Source: an uncultured Schlesneria sp. (GTDB lineage Bacteria; Planctomycetota; Planctomycetia; Planctomycetales; Planctomycetaceae). Taken from it: a DNA stretch of 50,861 nt. The stretch lies in NCBI GenBank assembly GCA_903904835.1, contig CAIVEI010000174.1, positions 1 through 50,861 on the forward strand. The letters run 5' to 3'. A model generated the notes under the pieces. The model saw only the letters and a program-made list of their open reading frames with translations, was not told the DNA's origin and searched no databases. Below are positions 15,340-24,717 of this stretch, piece after piece (the stretch's first letter is position 1; each line of letters begins with the position of its first letter). Position numbers and translations under genes: made by a program.

Positions 15340-17472
15340 ATGAATGCTTTGAAGTCGCGATGGCGATTAGTCCTCTTGATTGTCACCGCATCCGCCTTGT
15401 TAATCGCCGTCTTAACTCAAATGTATTGGGAACGACGCGTCAATGTCATCCTGATCACATTGGATACAACCCGAGCTGACCGGTTGGGGGTTTACGGTTA
15501 TCGGTATGGACTCACTCAAGCATTCGATCGTTACGCGGAAACGGGAGTTGTCTTCGATCGCGCGTATTCTTCCGCGCCAATCACTCTCCCTTCGCACACA
15601 ACGATGCTGACAGGTTTGTATCCACCTGAACATGGATTACGTGTTAACGGTCAGGGGCGACTTGCGGTTAACATTCCCTTTCTTCCAGAAATTCTCAAAA
15701 AACAGGGGTATGAAACCGCAGCCATCTTATCGGCGGCGGTTCTGGATGCCGCTTATGGTTTGGATCGCGGCTTTGATCTTTATGACGACTATTCGTCGCA
15801 ACGAAAATCTAAGCACCTGAAGCAGCGTCGGCGTCCGGGTAGTGATGTTGTCGATCAGGCTCTCGCATGGCTCTCAGGCCGGGCGTCGAAGCCATTCTTT
15901 TGTTGGATCCATCTATTCGATGCGCATGCTCCTTACAATGCGCGAGCAGAAACGTTTGGTGAGCGATTTAATGATACCCCTTATGATGCGGGAATCGCCG
16001 CCGAACTCAGTGAAGTAGAACGAGTTCTGGCGGCATTACGGGAACGGCAGCTTGACAAGAAGACATTGGTGATCATTGCTGCCGACCACGGGGAAGGTCT
16101 CGGTGACCACGGCGAAATGGAGCACGGAAATCTGGCGTATAACTCGACACTGCACGTTCCACTCGTCTTTGCGGGAATTCGCCAATGCCAACCTGGACGG
16201 AGAATTTCCACGACGGTTTCGCTTGCCGACATCACGCCTACAGTACTTGATCTTCTGGGAATTTCCCCGCCGAAACATGTGAGCGGGCGAAGTCTTAAAG
16301 CCGCACTGGCAGGTCGCGAGATTTCGGCGCGACCCGTCTATGCCGAGGCCGAATCCCCATTAGTTTTCAATCACTGGTGCCCACTTCATTTGGTCATTTC
16401 AGACCGCTGGAAGTACATTCAATCGACAAGGCCCGAACTTTATAACATGCGGTCTGATTTCTCTGAGGAGACCGATCTTGCAGAGACTACCATTGATCAA
16501 CGAAAAGAAATGGAGAACACGCTTGAGATCCTGCAAGAATCATTCGCATTGACCGTTGCTGATCAAGTCAAGCTTTCCGACAAAAAAATAAGTGATCTTA
16601 ATGCACTGGGATACGTCGGGATCCGTCATCCAGCAAGTGGAAATGAAGGCCGAAATGCGGTCGTCCTCAAAGACATCAAGGATATGATTCCTTCACTGGA
16701 AAAATTTGACCGGGCGAAACAGTTGAGTATCGGCGGACATCTGTTCGAGGCGATTGGGTTGTTGCGTGAAATCGATCAAATCCTCGATCAGGGCGAATTT
16801 GTGGAAGCATCGTATCTGTTGGGAGATTGCCTGGTTCTCACAGATCGTCCGGAGGAGGCGGTGGCCGTCTTTCAACAGATACTGGCAAAACGACCAGATC
16901 TTGTGAATACGCATTATCGACTTGGCTCAGCATTGGCAAAACAAGGAGAATTCGACCTCGCAGCGGAGGAATTTCGCAGGATCGTCGAAGCAGAACCGAA
17001 TGCGGCTTCGGCTCATTGCGAGTTGGCAAGAATGATGGCTCGAACACGAAAATATGAAGGCGCCATTCGTGAATATCGCGAAGCACTTCGGATCGCACCG
17101 GAAATGGCGAACGCGAACCGGGAGTTGGGATTGCTATACGGAAGTCTAAAGCGCCCGAAAGAGGCTGCCGCCTGTTTTGAAAATGCCATTAAGTACGATC
17201 CCCAGGATGCCGTGGCATGGGCAAATCTCTGGGGCGCTCTGGTACAACTGGGGCAATATGAAAAAGCACTTTATTATGGAAAAAAAGCAGTCGAAATTGA
17301 TCCCAAGTCATTTGAGGCACGTTACAACCTGGGGGTGTTCCTGGTTTCCCTGAATCGTGCGCGAGAAGGAATTGAGCAACTTCGTGAAGCCCAAAAGCTA
17401 CAGCCAGACGATCTGCGCCCTGCCCAACAAATTCAACAGGCCGAAGCGGGGTTAAATCGGGGGCGAAAATAA
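15340..17472 (+). CDS. Sulfatase-like hydrolase/transferase fused to TPRs
   Basis: A 710-residue protein with an N-terminal membrane anchor (about residues 10-28), a sulfatase/alkaline-phosphatase-fold domain (about 33-425) and five or six TPRs (about 470-700). Metal motifs are VILITLDTTRADRLG (Asp42, Asp47) and IIAADHGEGLGDHGEMEHG. At the nucleophile position it has ITLPSHTTMLTG: Thr82 replaces the Cys/Ser of the formylglycine signature (C/S-x-P-x-R). It is therefore unlikely to be a true sulfatase; Thr nucleophiles are found in phosphoglycerol/phosphoethanolamine transferases and phosphodiesterases. Expected to act outside the cytoplasm. The preceding lipoprotein gene ends 76 bp upstream. 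The TPRs suggest docking to other envelope proteins. Confidence 0.88.
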   Translation: MNALKSRWRLVLLIVTASALLIAVLTQMYWERRVNVILITLDTTRADRLGVYGYRYGLTQAFDRYAETGVVFDRAYSSAPITLPSHTTMLTGLYPPEHGLRVNGQGRLAVNIPFLPEILKKQGYETAAILSAAVLDAAYGLDRGFDLYDDYSSQRKSKHLKQRRRPGSDVVDQALAWLSGRASKPFFCWIHLFDAHAPYNARAETFGERFNDTPYDAGIAAELSEVERVLAALRERQLDKKTLVIIAADHGEGLGDHGEMEHGNLAYNSTLHVPLVFAGIRQCQPGRRISTTVSLADITPTVLDLLGISPPKHVSGRSLKAALAGREISARPVYAEAESPLVFNHWCPLHLVISDRWKYIQSTRPELYNMRSDFSEETDLAETTIDQRKEMENTLEILQESFALTVADQVKLSDKKISDLNALGYVGIRHPASGNEGRNAVVLKDIKDMIPSLEKFDRAKQLSIGGHLFEAIGLLREIDQILDQGEFVEASYLLGDCLVLTDRPEEAVAVFQQILAKRPDLVNTHYRLGSALAKQGEFDLAAEEFRRIVEAEPNAASAHCELARMMARTRKYEGAIREYREALRIAPEMANANRELGLLYGSLKRPKEAAACFENAIKYDPQDAVAWANLWGALVQLGQYEKALYYGKKAVEIDPKSFEARYNLGVFLVSLNRAREGIEQLREAQKLQPDDLRPAQQIQQAEAGLNRGRK

Positions 17473-17869
17473 AGACTCGATATGCTGAATTTTTCACCAC
17501 GAAAGAGTGAGTACGCCGCGCAGATCCCTAACGCCACAAATGCCAACCGGAAACTATCGTTTGGATAACGTTCGAAGCAAGTTGGAACAATACAAAAGAG
17601 TTTTAATCACGAGTCTCACGAATAAGAATCATAAGAAAATAAAGCAAAAACCTCTGTCACGGAGTGCCGAAAGGAAAACCTGACCATAAAAACAAATGGA
17701 TTAACGAACTCGGTACACTGCAGCATTTTATTCGTCAATTTCGTGATTACCTTCTTTTTAAATTGGGATTGTACGTGAGGCCCCTGACGTGGTCACTCTG
17801 GTCTTATTGCTGGAAAATCATTAATTAAACCCACGTTCATCAATCGTCGCTGCCAACTGAGAAAACGTC
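17473..17869. other. 397-bp AT-rich intergenic region
   Basis: No gene is seen between the TPR-sulfatase and the next plus-strand gene. It contains faint traces of the repeat seen at 49955-49990 (CACCACGAAAGAG near 17503 and CACGAATAAGAATCA near 17616). No clear hairpin was found. Confidence 0.45.
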
Positions 17870-19600
17870 ATGTCGGTCGCCGCTCAATCAACTCCGTCGA
17901 ATGCCTGCGCTCAGCAGTCGTCCGAAGTTCGAACTTCTTCCGGACGTTGGATCATCAATTCCTGGGTCGACGTTGTTTTGTTCGTCTGGACGCCGCTATT
18001 CATCGCGCCTCTGATTATGTTCCTGAATTCCTCGTCTGTTGGGATTGAGGCAGAAACCATTGGCCTGATTGTGGTCGCATTCGGTGCCTTAGGGCACCAT
18101 CTTCCCGGCATGATTAGGGCGTATGGCGATCGAGATCTCTTTCAACGGTTTCGGCTGAGATTTATTCTCGCGCCTGCCATTCTTTTTGCGGTTTTCTTCC
18201 CGCTTTACCACAATCACTTTGGTGTGATGAAATTGATTCTGACTGTCTGGGCCTGTTGGCACGGTTTCATGCAGATCTATGGATTCGTTCGCATTTACGA
18301 CGCCAAAGTTGGCTGCATCTCGCCAGTGACGGCCTACTGGGACTGGCTGATGTGTCTTAGCTGGTGCTCAACCGCCCAGATTTTCTCGCATGAAAAGACG
18401 TCTGGGTTTTTGGACTATTGGTACAAATCTGGCGGCCCCTTAATTCCGCCTACGTATGTCCATACGATCCGCTGGATTTGCCTTGTCGCGTCAATGGCGG
18501 TGCTGATTGGATTTCTTGTCAATCATGTGGCACAGGTTCACCGAGGTCCTGCACCAAACTCAACCAAATTGATGATGCTTGCGAGCGGGATTGGTTTTTG
18601 GTGGTTCTGTATGTTCGGAATCGGAAATATCGTTCTCGGTGCGGCGTTGTTTGAGGTCTTTCACGATGTGCAATATCTGACGATTGTCTGGTTGTACAAT
18701 TGCCGTCGAGTGACTTCGAATCCAGACAATGGCGCGTTCATGAAATTCGTTTTCCGACGCGGCATGTTGATGTTATATATCGGATTGGTCTTTGCTTACG
18801 GTGTCATTGGTCTCGTCCCTTACTTCGCGAAAAACGAGGCAATCAAGACGACGTTTATGGGAATCCTCTGGACGTCGACAATTTTGCATTACTACTATGA
18901 CGGTTTTATCTGGAAAGTCCGTGAAAAAGCGATGCAAGCGGGACTGGGGCTGAGTGTCGGAAAAGCGCTCGTCAACAGTACCTTGATTCAAGGAGGATTT
19001 TTACACCTCGTGAAATGGAGCCCCTTGATTCTCATCCTCGGCGGGCTCTTTGTTACCGATCTCGTGGAGTCACCTTCGTTGCCTCAGAGCCGTATGGACG
19101 AACTGTCCCAACGTTATACTCAGTCGCTCTTGGGGTCTTCGGCGTTACCAGACAGCCTCGAAGAGCGTGCATGGCTTTATTCTCAATTTGAGAGACTGCA
19201 AAACATTGCTGCAGCCAACTCGGCCGACGCAAGTGCCCAAGTTCGTGCCGCCATCATCATGGCTAATTTTGGGCGGAATGACGAAGCGGTTCAAAAGTTA
19301 GAGAATCTGGTAAAACAACAGTCTGAGAACTGCAGCGCCTTTTTAGCACTGGGAGAAATCCATCGTTATCGGGGGAGGCTTGACGAAGCGGTCACGTTCT
19401 TTGAACGGGCACTTTCGTCAGCTCGGACCAGTGACGATCGATCTAAAGCCAACCTCAAGCTTGGGACGGTCTTCCTCCAGCAGGATCGGCCCGACATGGC
19501 AAAATCGAAGTTCCGCGACGCCCTGCGTGATAATTCCCAACTGGAATCGTCCGTACGGGCTTTCGAACAGAGTAATGAATCGAAGAACTTGGTGAGATAA
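17870..19600 (+). CDS. Polytopic membrane protein with conserved-looking histidines and C-terminal TPRs
   Basis: A 576-residue protein not assigned to a named family. Residues about 30-405 hold roughly eight to ten membrane helices. Histidines sit in striking contexts at or near helix ends: GALGHHLPGMIRAYGDRD, YHNHFG, WACWHGFMQIYGF, FEVFHDVQYLTI and ILHYYYDGFIWKVR. This constellation suggests metal or haem binding, as in membrane di-iron enzymes or Brp/Blh-type oxygenases, but no diagnostic motif was matched. Residues about 410-576 are soluble and contain two to three TPRs (ENCSAFLALGEIHRYRGRLD, ANLKLGTVFLQQDRPDMAKS). Start ATG at 17870 follows GAGAAAACGTC. It is probably independent of the gene upstream. 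Confidence 0.75.
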   Translation: MSVAAQSTPSNACAQQSSEVRTSSGRWIINSWVDVVLFVWTPLFIAPLIMFLNSSSVGIEAETIGLIVVAFGALGHHLPGMIRAYGDRDLFQRFRLRFILAPAILFAVFFPLYHNHFGVMKLILTVWACWHGFMQIYGFVRIYDAKVGCISPVTAYWDWLMCLSWCSTAQIFSHEKTSGFLDYWYKSGGPLIPPTYVHTIRWICLVASMAVLIGFLVNHVAQVHRGPAPNSTKLMMLASGIGFWWFCMFGIGNIVLGAALFEVFHDVQYLTIVWLYNCRRVTSNPDNGAFMKFVFRRGMLMLYIGLVFAYGVIGLVPYFAKNEAIKTTFMGILWTSTILHYYYDGFIWKVREKAMQAGLGLSVGKALVNSTLIQGGFLHLVKWSPLILILGGLFVTDLVESPSLPQSRMDELSQRYTQSLLGSSALPDSLEERAWLYSQFERLQNIAAANSADASAQVRAAIIMANFGRNDEAVQKLENLVKQQSENCSAFLALGEIHRYRGRLDEAVTFFERALSSARTSDDRSKANLKLGTVFLQQDRPDMAKSKFRDALRDNSQLESSVRAFEQSNESKNLVR

Positions 19601-19702
19601 TTTACTACTGCGGGAATTGACTGGAATGACTTCCACACTGATCTCCGTTATTTTTGACAGCCGCGAAATTCTTCCATCTGTCGCCCCGAAGGACGCTATG
19701 TT

Positions 19703-20803
19703 ATGAGAGCTGCCTCGCTGGTCTGGTGTTTGATGATGTTGGTTCGAGGGATTTCACTCTCTGCTGCCGATCCTGAGACCGAAAATAAACCTCTCCCACC
19801 TCGTTGTGTCGTTTACGCATCCGAAGCCGATACGGAGATTGGATCGTCTTTGTTTCGTGCGCTTTACAGTAATGGCAAGCGAGAGCGATTCGTCAAAGCA
19901 CAGACGATAGAGCAGGCCGTAGAGTCTGGGGCAGATGTTTTGGTCCTCGTACTTCCAACTCGTGATTTGCCGAAGCTTGAAAAGGGGACGCTCGAATCGC
20001 TTAAAAAACACAAGATCGTTGGGATCGGTTATGGTGCGGCACAACTCTTCGGACAACTCGGCTTGGAAATCAACGGCGGAGCCTGTGCACATGGTGTCGT
20101 GGGGCCGCCGAGTTTGACGATCGTCAAGAACGAGTTGCTCGGTGAGCCAAAACATAGGAAGCCCCTGCTGGTACTGCAGGATAGGCCTGTCACAGAACTG
20201 GAAGCAGCCAAACTTGATCTCATCGCCGCTTTTCTGCCGCCACGTGGACCAGAGGCATCCGTTGTTGACGTGATCGCACGTTGGACAAGCGATTGGAACT
20301 ATGCACCCATCGTCCGTCAGGGCAATTGCATTTTGATTGGCATTCCGGCACCAGCAACTCAGTGGACATCCGCCTATTCCGACTTGGTCCGTGAGACATG
20401 CCTGGCCCTCCAGAAACGCAAGATGGAGACTTTCTCCACAGCCCGCTGGGAAGTGACCAAGTCTGGAAACTACGAATTCAACCTGGCTCCACTCGGGAGC
20501 ACCGACATGCCATTTGATAAAACCTATTACTTTCGCTTTTCTGAAGCCAAAGGATTTCGAGCAGAGCTTGAGCACAAGGGTTCAAATTCGATGATGCTTC
20601 TCTTCTCGGGACAGGGTGATGGCCGAGAACACTGGACACGGATGGATGCCCGCCAAGGAGAAACCCTCACGATCAACGCGGAAATTTCAGGTGAGGATAT
20701 CAAGAAACTCGGTGATCGCTATTGGACCTTACAAGTGACCAATTTCGGGGACAACATGCCAGCAGAATGCAAACTGACGATTACAATTGAGGAACCGCAG
20801 TAG
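19703..20803 (+). CDS. Exported 366-aa protein of unknown function, copy 1
   Basis: It has a signal peptide (about residues 1-21, ending SLSAADP), followed by an alpha/beta-like region (about 33-240). That region contains RCVVYASEADTEIG, ADVLVLVLPTRDLP and VGIGYGAAQLFG. The last looks like the nucleophile elbow of a ThuA/class I glutamine-amidotransferase-like fold, with Tyr where Cys would be, so it may be a non-catalytic version. A beta-rich C-terminal domain (about 250-366) contains YYFRFSEAKGFRAELEH and ends ECKLTITIEEPQ. It is 366 residues, the same length as its paralogue at 25544-26644, and most residues match. Start ATG at 19703 follows GAAGGAC. Family not recognised. Confidence 0.8.
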   Translation: MRAASLVWCLMMLVRGISLSAADPETENKPLPPRCVVYASEADTEIGSSLFRALYSNGKRERFVKAQTIEQAVESGADVLVLVLPTRDLPKLEKGTLESLKKHKIVGIGYGAAQLFGQLGLEINGGACAHGVVGPPSLTIVKNELLGEPKHRKPLLVLQDRPVTELEAAKLDLIAAFLPPRGPEASVVDVIARWTSDWNYAPIVRQGNCILIGIPAPATQWTSAYSDLVRETCLALQKRKMETFSTARWEVTKSGNYEFNLAPLGSTDMPFDKTYYFRFSEAKGFRAELEHKGSNSMMLLFSGQGDGREHWTRMDARQGETLTINAEISGEDIKKLGDRYWTLQVTNFGDNMPAECKLTITIEEPQ

Positions 20804-20893
20804 CTTACTGTCGACGGGAACACTTGCTACTTTGACAAGCGCACAAATGGTCGCCGCGTGATCCAACCATCTCGTTTACCAAGGAATTCCTGA

Positions 20894-22378
20894 ATGCCTT
20901 GTCTCAGAATTTTCGCCTTTGTTGTGGCGACACTGCTCGGAAGCACGTTGTGGGCCGCGCCTCCGAACATTGTTTTGATCTATGCTGACGATATCGGCTA
21001 CGGCGATCTCGGTTGTTACGGCGGGACCGGGGCCAGGACGCCGAATGTCGATCGGCTCGCACGGGAAGGGCGGCGGTTCACGTCAGGGTATTGTTCGTCT
21101 GCCACCTGCACGCCGTCGCGATATTCAATGCTGACAGGCGAGTACGCCTTCCGCCGCAAGGGTACCGGCGTGCTCCCCGGTGACGCCTCGCTGATTATCG
21201 AACCAGGGCGGGCGACGCTGCCTCGCTTGATGCGAGACGCCGGGATGCGAACGGGTGTCGTCGGTAAGTGGCATCTCGGCATCGGTAAAGAAACCGGCGG
21301 GCAGAATTGGAACAGCGATCTCTCGCCCGGTCCGTTCGACGTCGGCTTTGACGAGTCATTCATTCTCGCTGCGACAGGAGACCGCGTCCCGTGCGTCTAC
21401 CTCGAAAATCAAAGAGTGTTCGGGCTCGATCCGGCCGATCCGATTTCCGTCAGCTACAAGTCGCCGTTTCCCGGCGAGCCGAACGGCGTCGATCAACGGA
21501 ACTCGCTCACGCTGGATTGGAGCCACGGCCACAATATGGCGGTGGTCAATGGCGTTGGCCGCATTGGTTACATGAAGGGGGGCAAGGCGGCGCTGTGGAA
21601 GGACGAGGACATGGCCGAGGTCTTCACGCGGCGCGCGGTCGATTTTATCACGCGCCACAAAGGGCGACCGTTTTTCCTTTATTTCTCGACACACGACATC
21701 CATGTCCCGCGGGTGCCGCATCCAAGGTTCGTTGGCACGAGCGCGATGGGACCGCGCGGCGACGCCTTGGTTCAGTTCGATTGGTGCGTGGGAGAGGTGC
21801 TGCGGACGCTCGACGACCTCGCTCTCGCCGAAAAGACATTGGTGCTGTTGTCGAGTGACAACGGCCCTGTGCTCGACGACGGTTACAAAGACCAGGCTGT
21901 CGAAGCCCTTGGCGATCACAAGCCGGCCGGCCCGCTGAAGGGGGGAAAGTACAGTCTGAACGAAGGGGGAACGCGAGTGCCGTTTCTCGGTCGATGGCCG
22001 GGTAAGGTCAAGCCGGGGGACTCGCCGGCGATGATCTGTCAGGTCGACCTGTGCGCTACGCTCGGGAAACTCGTCGGGACAAAATCAGATCCGGCTGTAA
22101 GTCCAGATAGCCGCGATCTCTCTTCGGCGCTGCTCGGCGTGACTGAAGTCGGTCGTGACCACATCATCGAGCACGCAAACGGACTGGCAATCCGAGAGGG
22201 ACGCTGGAAACTGATTCCCGGTACCGCAGCCGCAGCGAAGAACGCGCAGCCGACGGTGTTGTACGATTTGGAGACCGACCTTGGCGAGACGACGAACCTC
22301 GCGGACCGACATCCAGAGATTGTCGTGCAGATGAAGGGGACGTTGGAGCGTATCCGGACCGGCAGGGACGGTGATTGA
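20894..22378 (+). CDS. Formylglycine-dependent sulfatase (arylsulfatase A family)
   Basis: A 494-residue exported sulfatase that should cleave sulfate esters, likely from polysaccharides. It has a signal peptide to about residue 21 (STLWAAPP), metal motif IVLIYADDIGYGD (Asp32/Asp33) and CTPSR at 72-76, where Cys72 would be oxidised to formylglycine. GKWHLG, a DIHVPRVPHPRF segment and SSDNGPVLDD are further active-site motifs. The last 100 residues contain the usual REGRWKL and LYDLETDLGETTNLA. Base composition is visibly richer in G+C than the flanking genes, and codons end in G/C more often, which may mark separate ancestry. It sits between the two copies of the 366-aa family. Start ATG follows AAGGAATTCCTGA. 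Confidence 0.93.
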   Translation: MPCLRIFAFVVATLLGSTLWAAPPNIVLIYADDIGYGDLGCYGGTGARTPNVDRLAREGRRFTSGYCSSATCTPSRYSMLTGEYAFRRKGTGVLPGDASLIIEPGRATLPRLMRDAGMRTGVVGKWHLGIGKETGGQNWNSDLSPGPFDVGFDESFILAATGDRVPCVYLENQRVFGLDPADPISVSYKSPFPGEPNGVDQRNSLTLDWSHGHNMAVVNGVGRIGYMKGGKAALWKDEDMAEVFTRRAVDFITRHKGRPFFLYFSTHDIHVPRVPHPRFVGTSAMGPRGDALVQFDWCVGEVLRTLDDLALAEKTLVLLSSDNGPVLDDGYKDQAVEALGDHKPAGPLKGGKYSLNEGGTRVPFLGRWPGKVKPGDSPAMICQVDLCATLGKLVGTKSDPAVSPDSRDLSSALLGVTEVGRDHIIEHANGLAIREGRWKLIPGTAAAAKNAQPTVLYDLETDLGETTNLADRHPEIVVQMKGTLERIRTGRDGD

Positions 22379-22575
22379 GGCGGGGATTAAACGCGGTCGC
22401 GTCGTCCGCCAAAATCGCCCTTATTTGGAGATACGTCTGTTGGATCTCACGAAAACGCTGTGTTCCCGAGAGCGCGCGTGCGTATAATAGGAGCTTACGC
22501 GATACGCAAACATTCATTGCCCTCAACGAACCGGAATACAGGAGAAGCACAATTACAGACGTGAAGACGAACAAA

Positions 22576-22845
22576 ATGAGTTACACGATGTTGAACTCCG
22601 CTGAGGAGCAAAAGCTTTCAACGTTCGAAGAGATTGTCGTCCGCTTCGTCAGCAAAGTGCTTGGTGGTACCGATCAACCGATCTGGGCGGGCGGAACCGC
22701 AAGCGAAGGCCGAAGAATCCGACTTGTGGTCCCCGGCTTGATGCCCCCGGTGATTCTCGAACTGCTACCAAGCGATATTCCCAATCTGACAACGAAATCA
22801 CTCATGGAGTCTCTAAACGCTCAGATTTGTCGGCAACGCAAATGA
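22576..22845 (+). CDS. Hypothetical small protein (89 aa)
   Basis: The open frame extends upstream to 22375, but the credible part begins at ATG 22576. From there the protein reads as a folded domain: a helix (EEQKLSTFEEIVVRFVSKVL), beta strands (GRRIRLVVPG, PVILELLP) and a C-terminal helix. GTG at 22561, with AGGAG 15-20 nt upstream, is an alternative start. No family recognised, and no signal or membrane segment. It is convergent with the LRR gene. Confidence 0.5.
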   Translation: MSYTMLNSAEEQKLSTFEEIVVRFVSKVLGGTDQPIWAGGTASEGRRIRLVVPGLMPPVILELLPSDIPNLTTKSLMESLNAQICRQRK

Positions 22846-22908
22846 CTTTTTCAACTTGATCAGATTGTCAGCCAAAGTTTAGGAGAGGGCCAGTCAAAAG
22901 CCGACCTC

Positions 22909-24585
22909 TTAATGAGTGATGTTCAGATTGGGCAGAGCTTTCCGAAGTTCCAGAACACCGTCGCTCGTGACTTTGGTGCCCGCCACGCCGAGATTCCTCA
23001 GGCTTTGGAATTTGCCAATTTCCCTTAAACCTGCATCAGTTATCTTTGTATCATTAAGATAGAGAGTGGTCAGGTTGCTCAGTTGATTGAGATGTTTCAA
23101 ACCGTCATCAGTGATCGGCGTATCCTCAAGGTTGAGGTTCGTAAGGCTTTTAAGTTTTCCAATCTCTTTCAGGTTAACGTCGGTCGTTTGAGTGGAGCCG
23201 AGAAAAAGCATCGTGAGCTCTTTCAATTCGGCAAGATCTTTAAAACCGTCGCCTGTGACGGCATTCCAACCCAAGGCCAACGTCTTTAAATGTGTCAGTC
23301 CTCGCAGGTTCTTGAGTCCGTCATCCGTGATTGGCGCATAACATAGGTCGACGACTGTCAGTCCCTTCATTTCCCCGATTTCTTTCAATCCGGCGTCTGT
23401 AATTGAAACACGATTCGCATCGAGATACGTCAGATTTGGCAAGTTTCGGAGTTCTCTCATCCCCGCATCTGTGATTTTGGGACTGTCAACGAAAAGCGTC
23501 GTCAGGTTTTTGAGTTGACTGATTTCTTTCAGGCCGTTGTCTGTGATTTGACATCCGTAGAGGTTGAGTGAAGTTAAGTTTGCGAGGTTTCGGATGCTGT
23601 CTAAACCGCGATCCGTAATATCGCCGAACTTGCCTAACAAATCTTTTTGAAGATTGAGAGTTGTCAGTGTCGTCAGTTTGCTGATTTCAAACATGCCATC
23701 GTCTGTGATTTGCGTTTCTTCCAAAATGAGCGTGGTCAGGCCTGTTAGCTTTCTGAGTCCGATCAAGCTGTCGTTCGTGATTCTCGTTCGTTTGAGATTC
23801 AATGTCGTCAAATTCTTCAGGTCACTGAGGTTGCTCAACCCGGCTCCAGAAACCGTTGTTGCGAAAAGGCTCAGGCTCGACAGGCTTGTGAGTCGATTCA
23901 GGTCTTTGAAAACCTCGTCCGTAATCGAAGTACCGTCGAGTGTGAGCGTCGTCAGGTTTTTGAGTTCACTGAGTTCCTTCAACCCCAGATCCGTAATCCG
24001 GGTGTAATTCAAATTCAGCGATTTCAAGAGACGAAAGGTTTTCACAAGCTGCAATTCATCGTCGTGCAGCTGATCGTTCATTTGATTTTTCAACTCAAAC
24101 GTGATGCCAACAATCGGATGCCCCAGCAATGTGTTGTCCCGCGTGACTTTACCGCCAAGCTGCTCAACCAACGCAATTGCCTTGAATTCGTCAGCGTTCT
24201 CGTAAATGACCGTTGAGTTTGGCAGCGACTTCTTGAGTTCCCTCAATTCTTCGTCTGAGATTTCCGTTCCATGAAGCCGAAGATCCGTCAAGTTGTTGAG
24301 TCTGCTGACTTCCTTCAGGCCGGTGCCAGTAATTTTGGTGCCCTCAAGATTAAGCGACTTCAGGCTTTTGAACCCCGTCAGCAGATGCACGTATTTGTCG
24401 TTGAATCTCTTGCTTCCTTGAAGGTCGATTCCAATCACGTGGCCTCCTGGCAGCGCACCATCCTTCGTGACGTTGCCGCCAAGCAGCTCAATCTTCCCAA
24501 TGGCTTTCGACTCATCGCGGTTGTCGTCAGCAAAAACGACACTACCAACCAGAAGAAGTGCAATCATCGAAAAGTGAATCCACAT
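22909..24585 (-). CDS. Exported leucine-rich-repeat protein (large)
   Basis: About 558 residues with a signal peptide (IALLLVGSVVFADD) and some 17 to 18 LRRs of 24 residues, pattern GLKELSELKNLTTLTLDGTS-ITD. This short unit is typical of bacterial/planctomycete LRR proteins and forms a solenoid for protein or carbohydrate binding. The N-terminal cap module (IELLGGNVTKD..LPGGHVIGI) is repeated at about residues 140-195 (VEQLGGKVTRD..LGHPIVGI), so the protein may be two fused LRR units. ATG at 24585 is preferred because GGAG lies 7 nt upstream; an upstream TTG at 24615 would add ten residues. It shares its cap with the LRR gene at 48696-49760. Confidence 0.88.
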   Translation of the reverse strand: MWIHFSMIALLLVGSVVFADDNRDESKAIGKIELLGGNVTKDGALPGGHVIGIDLQGSKRFNDKYVHLLTGFKSLKSLNLEGTKITGTGLKEVSRLNNLTDLRLHGTEISDEELRELKKSLPNSTVIYENADEFKAIALVEQLGGKVTRDNTLLGHPIVGITFELKNQMNDQLHDDELQLVKTFRLLKSLNLNYTRITDLGLKELSELKNLTTLTLDGTSITDEVFKDLNRLTSLSSLSLFATTVSGAGLSNLSDLKNLTTLNLKRTRITNDSLIGLRKLTGLTTLILEETQITDDGMFEISKLTTLTTLNLQKDLLGKFGDITDRGLDSIRNLANLTSLNLYGCQITDNGLKEISQLKNLTTLFVDSPKITDAGMRELRNLPNLTYLDANRVSITDAGLKEIGEMKGLTVVDLCYAPITDDGLKNLRGLTHLKTLALGWNAVTGDGFKDLAELKELTMLFLGSTQTTDVNLKEIGKLKSLTNLNLEDTPITDDGLKHLNQLSNLTTLYLNDTKITDAGLREIGKFQSLRNLGVAGTKVTSDGVLELRKALPNLNITH

Positions 24586-24717
24586 CACCAATCTCCGCAG
24601 AAACCTCACGCTCAATCAAACCCGATTGACTCCCTCAAGACATTTTGACACTGTATTCCGATCTGAATAAGACACGCAAGGCCGTTGGAGTGATCGTCGA
24701 TTCGTCTGGGAGGAATC

